DNA of 41,446 nucleotides from Candidatus Dormiibacterota bacterium (GTDB taxonomy: Bacteria > Chloroflexota > Dormibacteria > Dormibacterales > Dormibacteraceae), in NCBI GenBank assembly GCA_003151935.1, contig PLYZ01000026.1, positions 1 through 41,446 on the forward strand, in the 5' to 3' direction. A model generated the notes under the pieces. It had not been told where the DNA came from and searched no databases. It worked only from the letters and a program-made list of their open reading frames with translations. Shown piece after piece: positions 8,658 through 16,859 of the stretch (its first letter is position 1; each line of letters starts with the position of its first letter). The translations under genes and the position numbers were made by a program.

Positions 8658-9442
8658 GTCAACAGGACCTCCTGGCGCGCCTGGTCGTGGAGGCGAGGCA
8701 GGATCTTCAGCGACGCCGCGCACTGATCGCGAGGGACCAGCTCGAGCGCGCTGCGGCCGCTTACGCCCCGAAGGACTTCGCCGGCGCGCTGCGAAGCCAG
8801 GGCCTGTCCGTGATCGCCGAGATGAAGCAGCGCACGCCGACCATGGGTGTGCTCGTCGAGGACTACCGGCCCGCCGACCTCGCCCACGCTTACACGGAAG
8901 GCGGCGCCGCGGCGATCTCCGTGCTCACGCACATGGCGGGTTTTGGCGGGCGCCCGGAGCACGTGCTCGCGGCACGCGCTGCGACCAGCCTGCCGATCTT
9001 GCGGAAGGACTTCGTGACCGACCCGTACGAGATTGCCGAGGCGAGGGCCGCGGGGGCAGACGCCGTGCTGCTGATCGTTGCCGCACTTGATAAGCCGCAC
9101 CTGGCCGAGCTGCTCGCGGTCACCCGAAGCCGGGGGATGGCAGCCCTCGTCGAGGTGCATGACGAGGCGGAGACGAACATCGCCCTGGAGGCCGGAGCCC
9201 AGCTGATCGGCGTCAACCATCGTGACCTGCGCACGTTCGAGGTCGATCTCGGCCTGACCGAGCAGCTCCGGAAGCTGATCCCGGCCAGCGTGATCGTGGT
9301 GGCCGAAAGCGGCATACACGACGCGGATGACGCACGCCGCGTCTACGAGGGCGGCGCGAACGCGATCCTGGTCGGGGAGGCGCTCATGCGAGCCGAGAAG
9401 CCCGAGCTGCAGATCAGGGAGCTGACAGCGTGGTCCAGGTGA
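8654..9442 (+). CDS. trpC: Indole-3-glycerol-phosphate synthase
   Basis: This TIM-barrel enzyme closes the indole ring with loss of CO2. Conserved elements are VIAEMKQRTPTMG (the family is usually K-x-x-S-P-S; here the serines are threonines), LRKDFVTDPYEI with the catalytic lysine, LVEVHDEAE, GVNHRDLRTFEVD, VAESGIHDADDARR and the phosphate-binding end AILVGEALM. GTG at 8654 overlaps the trpD stop as GTGA and gives an N-terminus MSQQDLLARLV of normal family length (262 aa). An upstream GTG at 8633 would add seven residues. The 3' end overlaps trpF by 13 bases. Confidence 0.95.
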   Translation: MSQQDLLARLVVEARQDLQRRRALIARDQLERAAAAYAPKDFAGALRSQGLSVIAEMKQRTPTMGVLVEDYRPADLAHAYTEGGAAAISVLTHMAGFGGRPEHVLAARAATSLPILRKDFVTDPYEIAEARAAGADAVLLIVAALDKPHLAELLAVTRSRGMAALVEVHDEAETNIALEAGAQLIGVNHRDLRTFEVDLGLTEQLRKLIPASVIVVAESGIHDADDARRVYEGGANAILVGEALMRAEKPELQIRELTAWSR

Positions 9443-10038
9443 AGATCTGCGGCATCTGCGACGCGGCGGGTGCCGCCGCGGCCGTCGAGGCCGGCGCCGA
9501 CCTCATCGGGTTCCATTTCTGTTCGTCGCAGCGTCGCATCACGCCCGAGGAGGCGAAGGCAATCGTGGACGACCTCTCCCTTCGTCCCACCATCGTCGGA
9601 GTCTTCATCGACCAGGAGGAGGACGAGGTCAGGCAGATCGCGGAGTTCGTCGGCCTGGACCTGCTGCAGCTTCACGGCTCGGAGCCGCCCGGCTTCGAAG
9701 CGGGCCGGCCCGTGATGAAAGTGTTGAAAGTAAAGGACGGCCAGGTCCCCGACGCGGAGGCCTGGCCCGACCCGGTGATGCTCGACTCCTGGTCGGCCGA
9801 CCAGCGCGGCGGTACGGGCCTGGCCTGGGACTGGGAGCTCGCGCGCCCGCTGCTTGCCACGCGCAAGGTGTTCATCGCCGGTGGTCTTGAACCGGGTAAC
9901 GTGGGCAAGGTCGTGAGCGGATTCAGGCCCTATGGGGTCGACGTTTCAAGCGGTGTCGAGGCCTCGGTCCGGGTCAAGGATCCGGACAAGGTCCGCGCTT
10001 TCGTGCACGCCGTGCGACTCGCCGAGGCCTTGATGTGA
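9430..10038 (+). CDS. trpF: Phosphoribosylanthranilate isomerase
   Basis: At 202 aa this is a monofunctional TrpF that performs the Amadori rearrangement before the TrpC step. The catalytic Cys7 lies in VKICGI, and the general acid Asp119 in [24 protein letters not shown] and GVDVSSGVE form the phosphate-binding end of the barrel. It starts at GTG 9430 inside the end of trpC and stops at TGA 10036-10038, which overlaps the trpB ATG by one base. The gene order C-F-B-A is classical. Confidence 0.96.
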   Translation: MVQVKICGICDAAGAAAAVEAGADLIGFHFCSSQRRITPEEAKAIVDDLSLRPTIVGVFIDQEEDEVRQIAEFVGLDLLQLHGSEPPGFEAGRPVMKVLKVKDGQVPDAEAWPDPVMLDSWSADQRGGTGLAWDWELARPLLATRKVFIAGGLEPGNVGKVVSGFRPYGVDVSSGVEASVRVKDPDKVRAFVHAVRLAEALM

Positions 10039-11246
10039 TGGCGCGCAACGCTCCGACCCACCCGGTCGACGGACGGTACGGCGCCTACGGCGGCCAGTAC
10101 GTGCCCGAGACGCTGATGGGTGCCCTCCAGGAGCTCGAGAAGGTCTGGCATGAGGCCAAGGCCGACCCCCAGTTTCAGCTGGAGCTCGCCGGCCACCGCC
10201 ATGCGTTTGTCGGCCGGCCGACCCCGCTGTATGCGGCGACCCGCCTCGGCGAGCACTTCGGCGGCGCCCACATCCATCTGAAGCGCGAGGACCTGTGCCA
10301 CACAGGCGCGCACAAGCTCAACAACGCCGTCGGCCAGGCGCTGCTGGCGTTGCGGATGGGCAAGAAGCGCGTGATTGCCGAGACGGGCGCTGGCCAGCAC
10401 GGTGTGGCCGCCGCGACGGTGTGCGCGAGGTTTGGGCTCGAATGCACGGTCTACATGGGGACCGAGGACATGCGCCGGCAGTCGATGAACGTGCGGCGCA
10501 TGAAGCTGCTCGGAGCCGAGGTCGTCGAGGTGACGAGCGGGACGAAGACGCTGAAGGACGCGACGTCCGAGGCGATCCGCGACTGGGTCACCAACGTGCG
10601 TTCGACGCATTACATCATCGGTTCGGTCGTGGGGCCGCATCCCTACCCGGAGATGGTGCGGGACCTTCAGCGCGTGATCGGCGACGAGGCCCGCGACCAG
10701 TACCTGTCTGTCGACGGCAGGCTGCCCGACGTCGTGGTCGCGTGCGTCGGAGGCGGGTCAAACGCGATCGGGATCTTCACCGCGTTCCTCGACGACAAGG
10801 ACGTGATGCTGGTCGGTGTGGAGGCTGCCGGCAAGGGCGTCAAGACCGGGCAGCACGCGGCCTCGCTGGTCGGCGGACGTCCGGGGGTCCTGCACGGCAG
10901 CTACTCATACCTGCTGCAGGACGGCGACGGGCAGGTACTCCCTACTCATTCCATTTCGGCCGGGCTCGACTATCCCGGCGTGGGTCCTGAGCATTCGTTT
11001 CTGCGCGACATCGAACGGGCGGAGTACGTCGCAGTGACCGACGCGGAAGCGCTCGCCGCCTTCAGGTTGTGCACGCGGCTCGAGGGCATCATGCCGGCCC
11101 TCGAGCCGGCTCACGCGCTGCACCACGCGGGCGTGCTGGCGCGCGAGATGGGGTCGGGCGGGCGGATTCTGGTCTGCCTGTCGGGCCGCGGCGACAAGGA
11201 CATGGACTCGGTGGAAGATGCGGCTCGCGCGGAGCGCGATCAATGA
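10038..11246 (+). CDS. trpB: Tryptophan synthase beta chain
   Basis: This PLP enzyme joins indole to serine. The Schiff-base Lys93 is in [43 protein letters not shown] and the phosphate-cup GGGSNAIG follow. The length (402 aa) and the TrpB1-type residues for docking with TrpA fit a normal alpha-beta tryptophan synthase. ATG 10038 shares a base with the trpF stop; an overlapping GTG at 10035 is the alternative. The end overlaps trpA as ATGA. Confidence 0.97.
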   Translation: MARNAPTHPVDGRYGAYGGQYVPETLMGALQELEKVWHEAKADPQFQLELAGHRHAFVGRPTPLYAATRLGEHFGGAHIHLKREDLCHTGAHKLNNAVGQALLALRMGKKRVIAETGAGQHGVAAATVCARFGLECTVYMGTEDMRRQSMNVRRMKLLGAEVVEVTSGTKTLKDATSEAIRDWVTNVRSTHYIIGSVVGPHPYPEMVRDLQRVIGDEARDQYLSVDGRLPDVVVACVGGGSNAIGIFTAFLDDKDVMLVGVEAAGKGVKTGQHAASLVGGRPGVLHGSYSYLLQDGDGQVLPTHSISAGLDYPGVGPEHSFLRDIERAEYVAVTDAEALAAFRLCTRLEGIMPALEPAHALHHAGVLAREMGSGGRILVCLSGRGDKDMDSVEDAARAERDQ

Positions 11247-12016
11247 AAACGGCCACCGGCTCTTTGGAACAGGCGCTGCGTGCCACCGGCGACCTGAAGC
11301 TCGTCGCCTACATGATGGCCGGGCATCCGAACAAGAGGCGCTCGATCGAGGCGGGGAAGAGGCTCGCCGGCTCGGGCATCGCAGCCCTCGAGATTGGGAT
11401 CCCGTTCTCGGACCCGCTCGCCGACGGTCCCGTGATCCAGCGTGCCGGACAGATCGCGCTCGAGCATGGAATGAACGTTGCGGGAGCGCTCGAGGTGGCT
11501 GCCGCGATCGCGACCGAGGGCGTGCCCGTCGTCCTGATGACGTACATCAACCCGGTGCTCGCCTACGACCCGAGGCGCTTTGCGGCCGAGGCCGCGCAGG
11601 CCGGCTTGGCCGGCGTCATCGTCCCGGACCTCCCGGTCGAAGAGTCCGAGCCGGTGGCCGGCTGGCTCCGGGCCGCATCGCTGGACACGGTGTTCATGGT
11701 CGCGCCGACCACCGCCGAGGACCGGCTCGCATCGATCTGCGACCGCTCGAGCGGGTTTGTCTACTGCGTGACCGTGACCGGAATCACCGGCGTGAGAAAG
11801 GACCTGCCGCCAGGAATGAAAGAGCTGTTTGGAGAGGTTCGACGGCATACGCAGCTGCCGGTCGCCGCGGGCTTTGGCATCTCCCGGCCTGAGCACATGA
11901 AGTCTCTGCGCGGCGTCGCGGACGCGGCGGTGGTGGGCAGCGCGATCGTCGACGAGATCGACCGTGGCGGAGACCCGGTCGCTTTGATCAAGGAGCTGCT
12001 GAAGGGTTGCCGGTAA
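11243..12016 (+). CDS. trpA: Tryptophan synthase alpha chain
   Basis: TrpA (257 aa) cleaves indole-3-glycerol phosphate and channels indole to TrpB. Catalytic residues are E50 ([11 protein letters not shown]) and D61 (LADGP). [42 protein letters not shown] and the phosphate-binding [10 protein letters not shown] and VVGSAIVD are all present. ATG 11243 overlaps the trpB stop (ATGA). The last residues overlap the aroH start by ten bases. Confidence 0.97.
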   Translation: MKTATGSLEQALRATGDLKLVAYMMAGHPNKRRSIEAGKRLAGSGIAALEIGIPFSDPLADGPVIQRAGQIALEHGMNVAGALEVAAAIATEGVPVVLMTYINPVLAYDPRRFAAEAAQAGLAGVIVPDLPVEESEPVAGWLRAASLDTVFMVAPTTAEDRLASICDRSSGFVYCVTVTGITGVRKDLPPGMKELFGEVRRHTQLPVAAGFGISRPEHMKSLRGVADAAVVGSAIVDEIDRGGDPVALIKELLKGCR

Positions 12017-12411
12017 GAGGAATCAGGGGGGCGACGACCGCCGAGGCGAACACGGCGGAGTCGATCACGGATGCCACCGAGGAGCTGCTGCGCGAGCTGG
12101 TGCGGCTCAACGACCTCGACATCGCGGAGATCTGTTTCGTCTACTTGACGACCACGCACGACCTGACGGCAGAATTCCCGGCGTTCGCCGCCCGCCGGCT
12201 GGGCTGGACCGAAGTGCCTCTTTTGTGCGGGCATGACATGGACGTTCAGCTGCCGAACCCGCGCGGAGTGCCGATGTGCGTGCGGGTCCTGCTCCTGTAC
12301 AACACGCCACTGCCGCAATCGGCGATGCGCTTTGCCTACATGCGTGGCGCGCAGGCGATCAAGGCCGACCTGGACTATCTGCGTGGGACACGAGGAGGCC
12401 TCACCCGATGA
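12007..12411 (+). CDS. aroH: Chorismate mutase, AroH class
   Basis: The 134-aa protein is of the trimeric Bacillus AroH type that converts chorismate to prephenate. [14 protein letters not shown] contains the active-site Arg7, and CVRVLLLYNT contains Arg93, the counterpart of Bacillus Arg90. The stretch PLLCGHDMDV corresponds to the segment that carries Glu78 in the Bacillus enzyme; here the aligned residue is Asp77. The start is TTG 12007, inside the 3' end of trpA. A 166-bp gap follows before aroF. The gene feeds the Phe/Tyr branch, opposite to the upstream trp genes. Confidence 0.92.
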   Translation: MPVRGIRGATTAEANTAESITDATEELLRELVRLNDLDIAEICFVYLTTTHDLTAEFPAFAARRLGWTEVPLLCGHDMDVQLPNPRGVPMCVRVLLLYNTPLPQSAMRFAYMRGAQAIKADLDYLRGTRGGLTR

Positions 12412-12577
12412 GATCGACGGATCTTCGGCGCCTAGGCGGCCGATCCGTGCGTTGCCGCTTGCGCTCCGGTCCTCGCGCATCGACTGGATGCGCTCCGGTC
12501 CGGTGCTCGCGGCGCCTTCGTTTCGGCCGCCGATGCACCGAATCTCTCGTCGATCTATCGTGCGAGGCCTCCACGAA
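12412..12577 (+). other. Intergenic gap with hairpin and direct repeat inside the supraoperon
   Basis: This is the only sizeable gap between trpE and menC. It contains the inverted repeat ACGGATC (12417-12423) and GATCCGT (12442-12448), with the self-complementary GCCTAGGC in the loop. A 13-bp direct repeat TGCGCTCCGGTCC lies at 12460-12472 and 12489-12501. There is no T tract, so a simple terminator is unlikely. It may hold an internal promoter or processing site for the downstream genes. Confidence 0.4.
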
Positions 12578-13594
12578 ATGATCATCGTCATGTCGCACGG
12601 AGCGACGAAGGGTGAGGTCGACGCCGTCGTCGACCGCGTGCACGAGATCGGCCTCAAGACCGAGCTGTCGAAGGGCGAGGAGCGGACGCTCATCGGCGTG
12701 ATCGGCGGGAACGCTTACGCCTACAAGGAGGCGTTCTCGCACCTCGGCGGCATTCACGAGATCATCCCGATCACCAAGCCGTTCAAGCTGGCCAGCCGCG
12801 AATTCCGCCCGGCCAACACGGTGGTGGATGTGGGCGGGGTGAAGATCGGCGGCGACGAGGTCGTGATGATGGCGGGCCCATGCTCCGTCGAAGGTGAGGA
12901 GATGCTCCTCGAAACCGCGCGCCACGTCGCGAAGCAGGGCGCGCGGATCCTGCGCGGCGGCGCCTTCAAGCCGCGGACGTCGCCTTACTCGTTCCAGGGC
13001 CTTGGCGAAGCGGCGTTGAAGATGATGGCGACCGCGCGCGACGAGACCGGGTTGAAGGTCGTGACCGAGGTCGTGGCGCCGGCCGACGTCGAGCTCGTCG
13101 CGCGGTACGCGGACATCCTTCAGCTCGGGACTCGCAACATGCAGAACTACGCGCTGCTGCAGGAGGCCGGGCGATCGGGCAAGCCGGTGCTGCTCAAGCG
13201 AGGCATGTCCTCGACGATCGAGGAGTGGCTGCTGGCCGCCGAGTACATCCTGTCCCAGGGCAACCGGGACGTGATCCTGTGCGAGCGCGGCATCCGGACG
13301 TTCGAGACGGCGACGCGCTTCACGCTGGACCTCAACGCCATTCCGCTCGCACGCGAGCTGTCGCACCTGCCGATCGTCGTCGATCCTTCGCAGGCAACGG
13401 GGCGCTGGTCGCTTGTGCGGCCGATGTCACTCGCGGCCGTGGCGGCAGGCGCACACGGCCTGATCGTGGAGGTGCACCCGACGCCCAACCAGGCGCTTTC
13501 GGACGGCGCCCAGTCGCTCGACTTCGACGCTTTCGACCTGCTGATGTCCGACCTGCGCCGGATGCTGGGTGCGATGGCCAAGCAGCTCGCCTGA
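12578..13594 (+). CDS. aroF: 3-deoxy-7-phosphoheptulonate (DAHP) synthase, type I-beta
   Basis: This enzyme condenses PEP and erythrose 4-phosphate, the entry step of the shikimate pathway. Residues 1 to about 70 form the ferredoxin-like regulatory domain (MIIVMSHGATKGEVD, GEERTLIGVIGG) that in this subfamily mediates feedback control. The barrel shows MMAGPCSVEGEEM, LRGGAFKPRTSPYSFQG, LQLGTRNMQNY, LLKRGMSSTIEEWL, ILCERGIRTFE, IVVDPSQATG and EVHPTPNQALSDGAQSL. ATG 12578 fits the family N-terminus; GAGG lies about ten bases upstream and an in-frame GTG at 12560 is an alternative. Length is 338 aa. The gene ends four bases before the tyrA GTG. Confidence 0.95.
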   Translation: MIIVMSHGATKGEVDAVVDRVHEIGLKTELSKGEERTLIGVIGGNAYAYKEAFSHLGGIHEIIPITKPFKLASREFRPANTVVDVGGVKIGGDEVVMMAGPCSVEGEEMLLETARHVAKQGARILRGGAFKPRTSPYSFQGLGEAALKMMATARDETGLKVVTEVVAPADVELVARYADILQLGTRNMQNYALLQEAGRSGKPVLLKRGMSSTIEEWLLAAEYILSQGNRDVILCERGIRTFETATRFTLDLNAIPLARELSHLPIVVDPSQATGRWSLVRPMSLAAVAAGAHGLIVEVHPTPNQALSDGAQSLDFDAFDLLMSDLRRMLGAMAKQLA

Positions 13595-13598
13595 CACC

Positions 13599-14414
13599 GT
13601 GACTACTGTCGCGGTGATTGGCCTCGGCCTCATGGGCTCGTCCTTCGCTCTCGCCCTGAAGGAGGCACGCCCCGAGATCGTGATCGTGGGGAGCGACACC
13701 GACTCCATGACCCTGCGCAAGGCGCTCGACCGAGGCATCGTCGCCAGCGCGAGCGCGGACACGAGCGTGGCCGAGATGGCGGAGGTCATCGTGATCGGGG
13801 CGCCGATCCGCGCCATGCGCGCCGTCTTCACACAGCTGGCCGGCAGGACGGAAGGAAAGGTCGTGACGGACATGGCAAGCACAAAGGCCGGCGTGATGGA
13901 ATGGGCGGCGGTGGCGGGCATCGACCTGGTCGGCGGCCACCCGATGTGCGGCAAGGAGACCTCGGGGATCGACGCCGCAGATGCCTCGCTGTTCAAGGAC
14001 GCGCCGTGGGTGCTGACCCGCGGCGAGCCGGCCCTCGTCGACCTGGTCGAGGCCGCCGGCGCTCACGCGATGGTGATGGATGCCGAGACGCATGACCGGC
14101 TGGTCGCCGGCGTGAGCCACGCCGCGTTCCTCCTGTCGGTCGGGTACGTGCTGGCCCTTTCTCGGCGCTCTGACTGGCCCGAGGCGTCGCGGCTGGCGGC
14201 CGGCGGATTCCGTGACATGAGCCGCCTTGCGGCAGGCGACCCTGAGCTCTACGCGGGGGTTGCCCGCACGAACCGTTTGAACCTCATGGAGCAGCTCGAT
14301 GCGATCACCGCCGAGCTGGCGCGGATGCGCCGGCACCTGGAGGCCGACGACGCGCGCCTGGTGGAGCTGTTCGAGGAGGCGCAGGCTGTCCGCGAGCGGT
14401 GGGGACACCAATGA
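13599..14414 (+). CDS. tyrA: Prephenate (or arogenate) dehydrogenase
   Basis: This NAD(P)-dependent oxidative decarboxylase leads to tyrosine. The Rossmann motif GLGLMG is at residues 8-13. DMASTKAGVM, then GGHPMCGKETSGID with the catalytic-site histidine, and GVSHAAFLLS are typical of TyrA. The C-terminal helical dimerisation domain contains RLAAGGFRDMSRLA. There is no fused chorismate mutase and no C-terminal ACT domain (271 aa). GTG 13599 lies four bases after aroF; the end overlaps aroA as ATGA. Substrate choice (prephenate or arogenate) and cofactor cannot be read reliably from the sequence. Confidence 0.92.
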   Translation: MTTVAVIGLGLMGSSFALALKEARPEIVIVGSDTDSMTLRKALDRGIVASASADTSVAEMAEVIVIGAPIRAMRAVFTQLAGRTEGKVVTDMASTKAGVMEWAAVAGIDLVGGHPMCGKETSGIDAADASLFKDAPWVLTRGEPALVDLVEAAGAHAMVMDAETHDRLVAGVSHAAFLLSVGYVLALSRRSDWPEASRLAAGGFRDMSRLAAGDPELYAGVARTNRLNLMEQLDAITAELARMRRHLEADDARLVELFEEAQAVRERWGHQ

Positions 14415-15667
14415 TCGCCACGGTCAGGCCCGCGCGAAAACTCGACGGTGAGATCCGCGTCCCCGGCGACAAGTCGATCTCGCACCGTGCGCTGATCCTC
14501 GGGTCCATAGCCTCAGGCCGGAGCCGCCTGCGCGGGCTGTCGCCCGGCGCAGACGTGCAGTCGACGGCGCGATGCGTGCAGGAGCTCGGGGCACAGTTCG
14601 ACGGTTCGGTGCTGGAAGGATGCGCGATGCGGGGCCTTCACGCCGCGGGCCGCGCTCTGGATTGCGGGAACTCCGGAACGACCATGCGCCTGCTCGCCGG
14701 CCTGCTCGCGGCGCAGGACTTCGAGAGCGAGCTGACCGGCGATGAGTCGTTGTCGCGCCGGCCGATGGACCGGGTGGTGGCGCCACTATCCGAGATGGGC
14801 GCGAGAGCAAGTTGGCCCCCGCTTCGCGTGGGAGGCATGAAACCTCTGCATGGCATCAGCCACGCGATGACTGTCCCGAGCGCGCAGGTGAAATCGGCGA
14901 TCCTCATCGCGGCTTTGTTCGCCAATGGACCAACCTCGGTCGTCGAGCCGGTCAAGACCAGAGATCACACGGAGGTGATGCTGCGGGCCATGGGCGCGGC
15001 AGTGGAGTCGGATGGGCTGCGCGTGCAGGTCGAACCGGCCGGCCGGCTCGAGCCACTGGACCTCGACGTCCCCGGCGACCTCAGCGCCGCCGGCTTCTGG
15101 CTCGTGGCAGCCGGGCTGATGCCGGGTTCGCGAATCCGCCTGGAGGGTGTGGGCGTCAATCCGACCAGGACCGCGTTCATCAACCTGCTGCAGGGCTGCG
15201 GGTTCCAGGTCAAGCTCTCCAAACCACGCTTCGCAGGCGGCGAGCCTGTCGCCGACCTCGAAGTCACCTCCGCCGCATCTTTACGTGCAATTCAAGTCAG
15301 CGGAGGCCAGGCGGCCGAGATGATCGACGAGCTGCCTGTGCTCGCGGTGGCGGCGACGCAGATGCCCGGACGCAGCGTGATCGCGGGGGCGGCCGAGCTG
15401 CGCGTGAAGGAGTCGAACCGCATCGAGGCGATGGAAGAAGGCCTGACGGCGATGGGCGCGGACATCACCGCAGTCGAAGATGGTTGGGTGATCAACGGGC
15501 CCCGATACCTCGAAGGTGGGCGGGTGAGCGCTCACGGCGATCACCGCGTCGCGATGGCGCTCGCGGTGGCAGGTTTGATCGCGGACGGAAGGACCGAGAT
15601 CGAAGGGGCGGAGTGCGTGGAGATCTCCTACCCGGATTTCTTCGACCACCTCGAGTACCTGTGTTGA
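14411..15667 (+). CDS. aroA: 5-enolpyruvylshikimate-3-phosphate synthase, class II-like
   Basis: EPSP synthase (418 aa) joins PEP to shikimate 3-phosphate. GDKSISHR starts at residue 19 with the PEP-binding Lys21. The glyphosate/PEP loop reads GNSGTTMRL at 86-94, so the position of E. coli Pro101 is Leu94. The four class II signature motifs are all present: GDKS (19-22), SAQVK (157-161), RDHTE (184-188) and NPTR (250-253). VKESNRIEAM and GDHRVAMALAVAG close the protein. The start overlaps the tyrA stop (ATGA) and the end overlaps the next gene. Confidence 0.96.
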   Translation: MIATVRPARKLDGEIRVPGDKSISHRALILGSIASGRSRLRGLSPGADVQSTARCVQELGAQFDGSVLEGCAMRGLHAAGRALDCGNSGTTMRLLAGLLAAQDFESELTGDESLSRRPMDRVVAPLSEMGARASWPPLRVGGMKPLHGISHAMTVPSAQVKSAILIAALFANGPTSVVEPVKTRDHTEVMLRAMGAAVESDGLRVQVEPAGRLEPLDLDVPGDLSAAGFWLVAAGLMPGSRIRLEGVGVNPTRTAFINLLQGCGFQVKLSKPRFAGGEPVADLEVTSAASLRAIQVSGGQAAEMIDELPVLAVAATQMPGRSVIAGAAELRVKESNRIEAMEEGLTAMGADITAVEDGWVINGPRYLEGGRVSAHGDHRVAMALAVAGLIADGRTEIEGAECVEISYPDFFDHLEYLC

Positions 15668-16272
15668 AGGTCCGCCTCGACATCGACGTCGAGCCGGATG
15701 TGCTCGAGCTGTATGAGCTCGAGGTCACAGCCCCCCGCGACGACTTCGAGCTGGAGGTCGCGCGGACGGTCCAGGTCGCAAAGTCGGGTGAGGTCGGCGC
15801 TGTGAGTCGGGCTCGCGAGCTGTACCGGCGCTTCGGCCTCGACCCGACGCGAATCCGGCCGTCGTCCGAAGCCCTCCTGCGACGGCTCAAGAAGGGCGAG
15901 CCACTGCCGCGCATCAACTCGCTCGTCGACCTGGCCAATGCGCTGTCGGTACAGCTGCAGGTCCCCGTGGGCCTCTACGACCTCGACAAGGTGAAGGGCG
16001 AGGAGCTTGTGATCCGGCTCGGCGCCAAAGGCGAGGGCTATACGGGCATCGGTAAGGAGCATGTCAACGTTGCGGGGCGCATCTGCGTCGCCGACGCGGA
16101 TGGACCGTGCGGCAACCCGAGCGCAGACTCGGCGCGGACCATGATCACGACCGAGACCCAACGCGCGGCATGGATCTACTTCCTGCCCATCCGAAACGAA
16201 GACATCGATCGCACGGCCGAGTTGATCGCGGTGTTCGGCCGCGGCCTGATCCGGATGGTGGCGACGGTTTGA
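15661..16272 (+). CDS. B3/4 tRNA-binding-domain protein related to PheRS beta subunit (203 aa)
   Basis: The protein resembles the free-standing B3/4 family (COG3382-like), homologous to the editing domain of the phenylalanyl-tRNA synthetase beta chain. Visible motifs are RARELYRRFGLDPTRIRPSSEALLRR, in shortened form RRFGLDP and RPSSEAL, then INSLVDLANALSVQ, VPVGLYDLDKV, GEGYTGIGKEHV and CNPSADSARTMITT. In PheRS this fold hydrolyses Tyr-tRNA-Phe; here a trans-editing or amino-acid-sensing role is inferred. The location in an operon making Phe and Tyr precursors supports a link to aromatic aminoacyl-tRNA quality control. The start is GTG 15661, or TTG 15664 overlapping the aroA stop as TTGA. 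The end overlaps the NUDIX gene as TTGA. Confidence 0.78.
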   Translation: MLKVRLDIDVEPDVLELYELEVTAPRDDFELEVARTVQVAKSGEVGAVSRARELYRRFGLDPTRIRPSSEALLRRLKKGEPLPRINSLVDLANALSVQLQVPVGLYDLDKVKGEELVIRLGAKGEGYTGIGKEHVNVAGRICVADADGPCGNPSADSARTMITTETQRAAWIYFLPIRNEDIDRTAELIAVFGRGLIRMVATV

Positions 16273-16859
16273 GCAGCGCGTCCGAGCAGGTGCTCTGCGT
16301 AAAGCGTGAGGACATTTTTCCCGACGGTGCCTGGCATGGCTTCGTGAGCCAGGACCTGGACCGTCACCAGGCGGTGATCCGCGAGCACCACATGTTCATG
16401 GCGCGCGCCGCGGTCGAGAACGACCCGACCTACCAGCAGATCATCCCCTACGTCGTGTTCCGTCACGGCGCCCTCTACTTCCTCACTCACCGGCTGAGGG
16501 CTTCGACTGAGAGGCGCCTGCGCAAGCAGTATTCACTGGGTATCGGCGGCCACATCAACCCTGGAGACCTCGAGGCCGGCGACCCGATTCTCGACGGCTT
16601 GAAGCGGGAGTGGGGTGAGGAGGTGGTCTACGACGGGCGATTCGAGGCCCAGCTGATCGGGCTGTTGAACGACGATTCCTCTCCCGTCTCCAAGGTGCAT
16701 CTCGGTGTGGTATTCCTTGTAGACGGCGACTCGCCTAACATCGCGATCCGCGAGACCGACAAGCTGGCGGGCGAGCTGCTCACGCTGGAGGAGATGCGCA
16801 TCTACTACCTGGGAATGGAATCGTGGTCGCAGATGGTGTACGACCGGCTCAACTCATGA
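16269..16859 (+). CDS. NUDIX hydrolase-family protein (196 aa)
   Basis: The NUDIX box is recognisable as GGHINPGD followed by DGLKREWGEEVVYDG (consensus G-x5-E-x7-REUxEExGU); the first glutamate position is modified and the helix is preceded by a short insertion. The N-terminal QVLCVKREDIFPDGAWHGF and IIPYVVFRHGALYFLTHR resemble the MutT-like phosphoesterase group COG4112. It would hydrolyse a nucleoside diphosphate derivative; the substrate is unknown. The start is TTG 16269, overlapping the previous stop as TTGA; GTG 16290 is an alternative. The stop overlaps the next ATG (ATGA). Its role in the aromatic operon is not apparent. Confidence 0.82.
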   Translation: MSSASEQVLCVKREDIFPDGAWHGFVSQDLDRHQAVIREHHMFMARAAVENDPTYQQIIPYVVFRHGALYFLTHRLRASTERRLRKQYSLGIGGHINPGDLEAGDPILDGLKREWGEEVVYDGRFEAQLIGLLNDDSSPVSKVHLGVVFLVDGDSPNIAIRETDKLAGELLTLEEMRIYYLGMESWSQMVYDRLNS

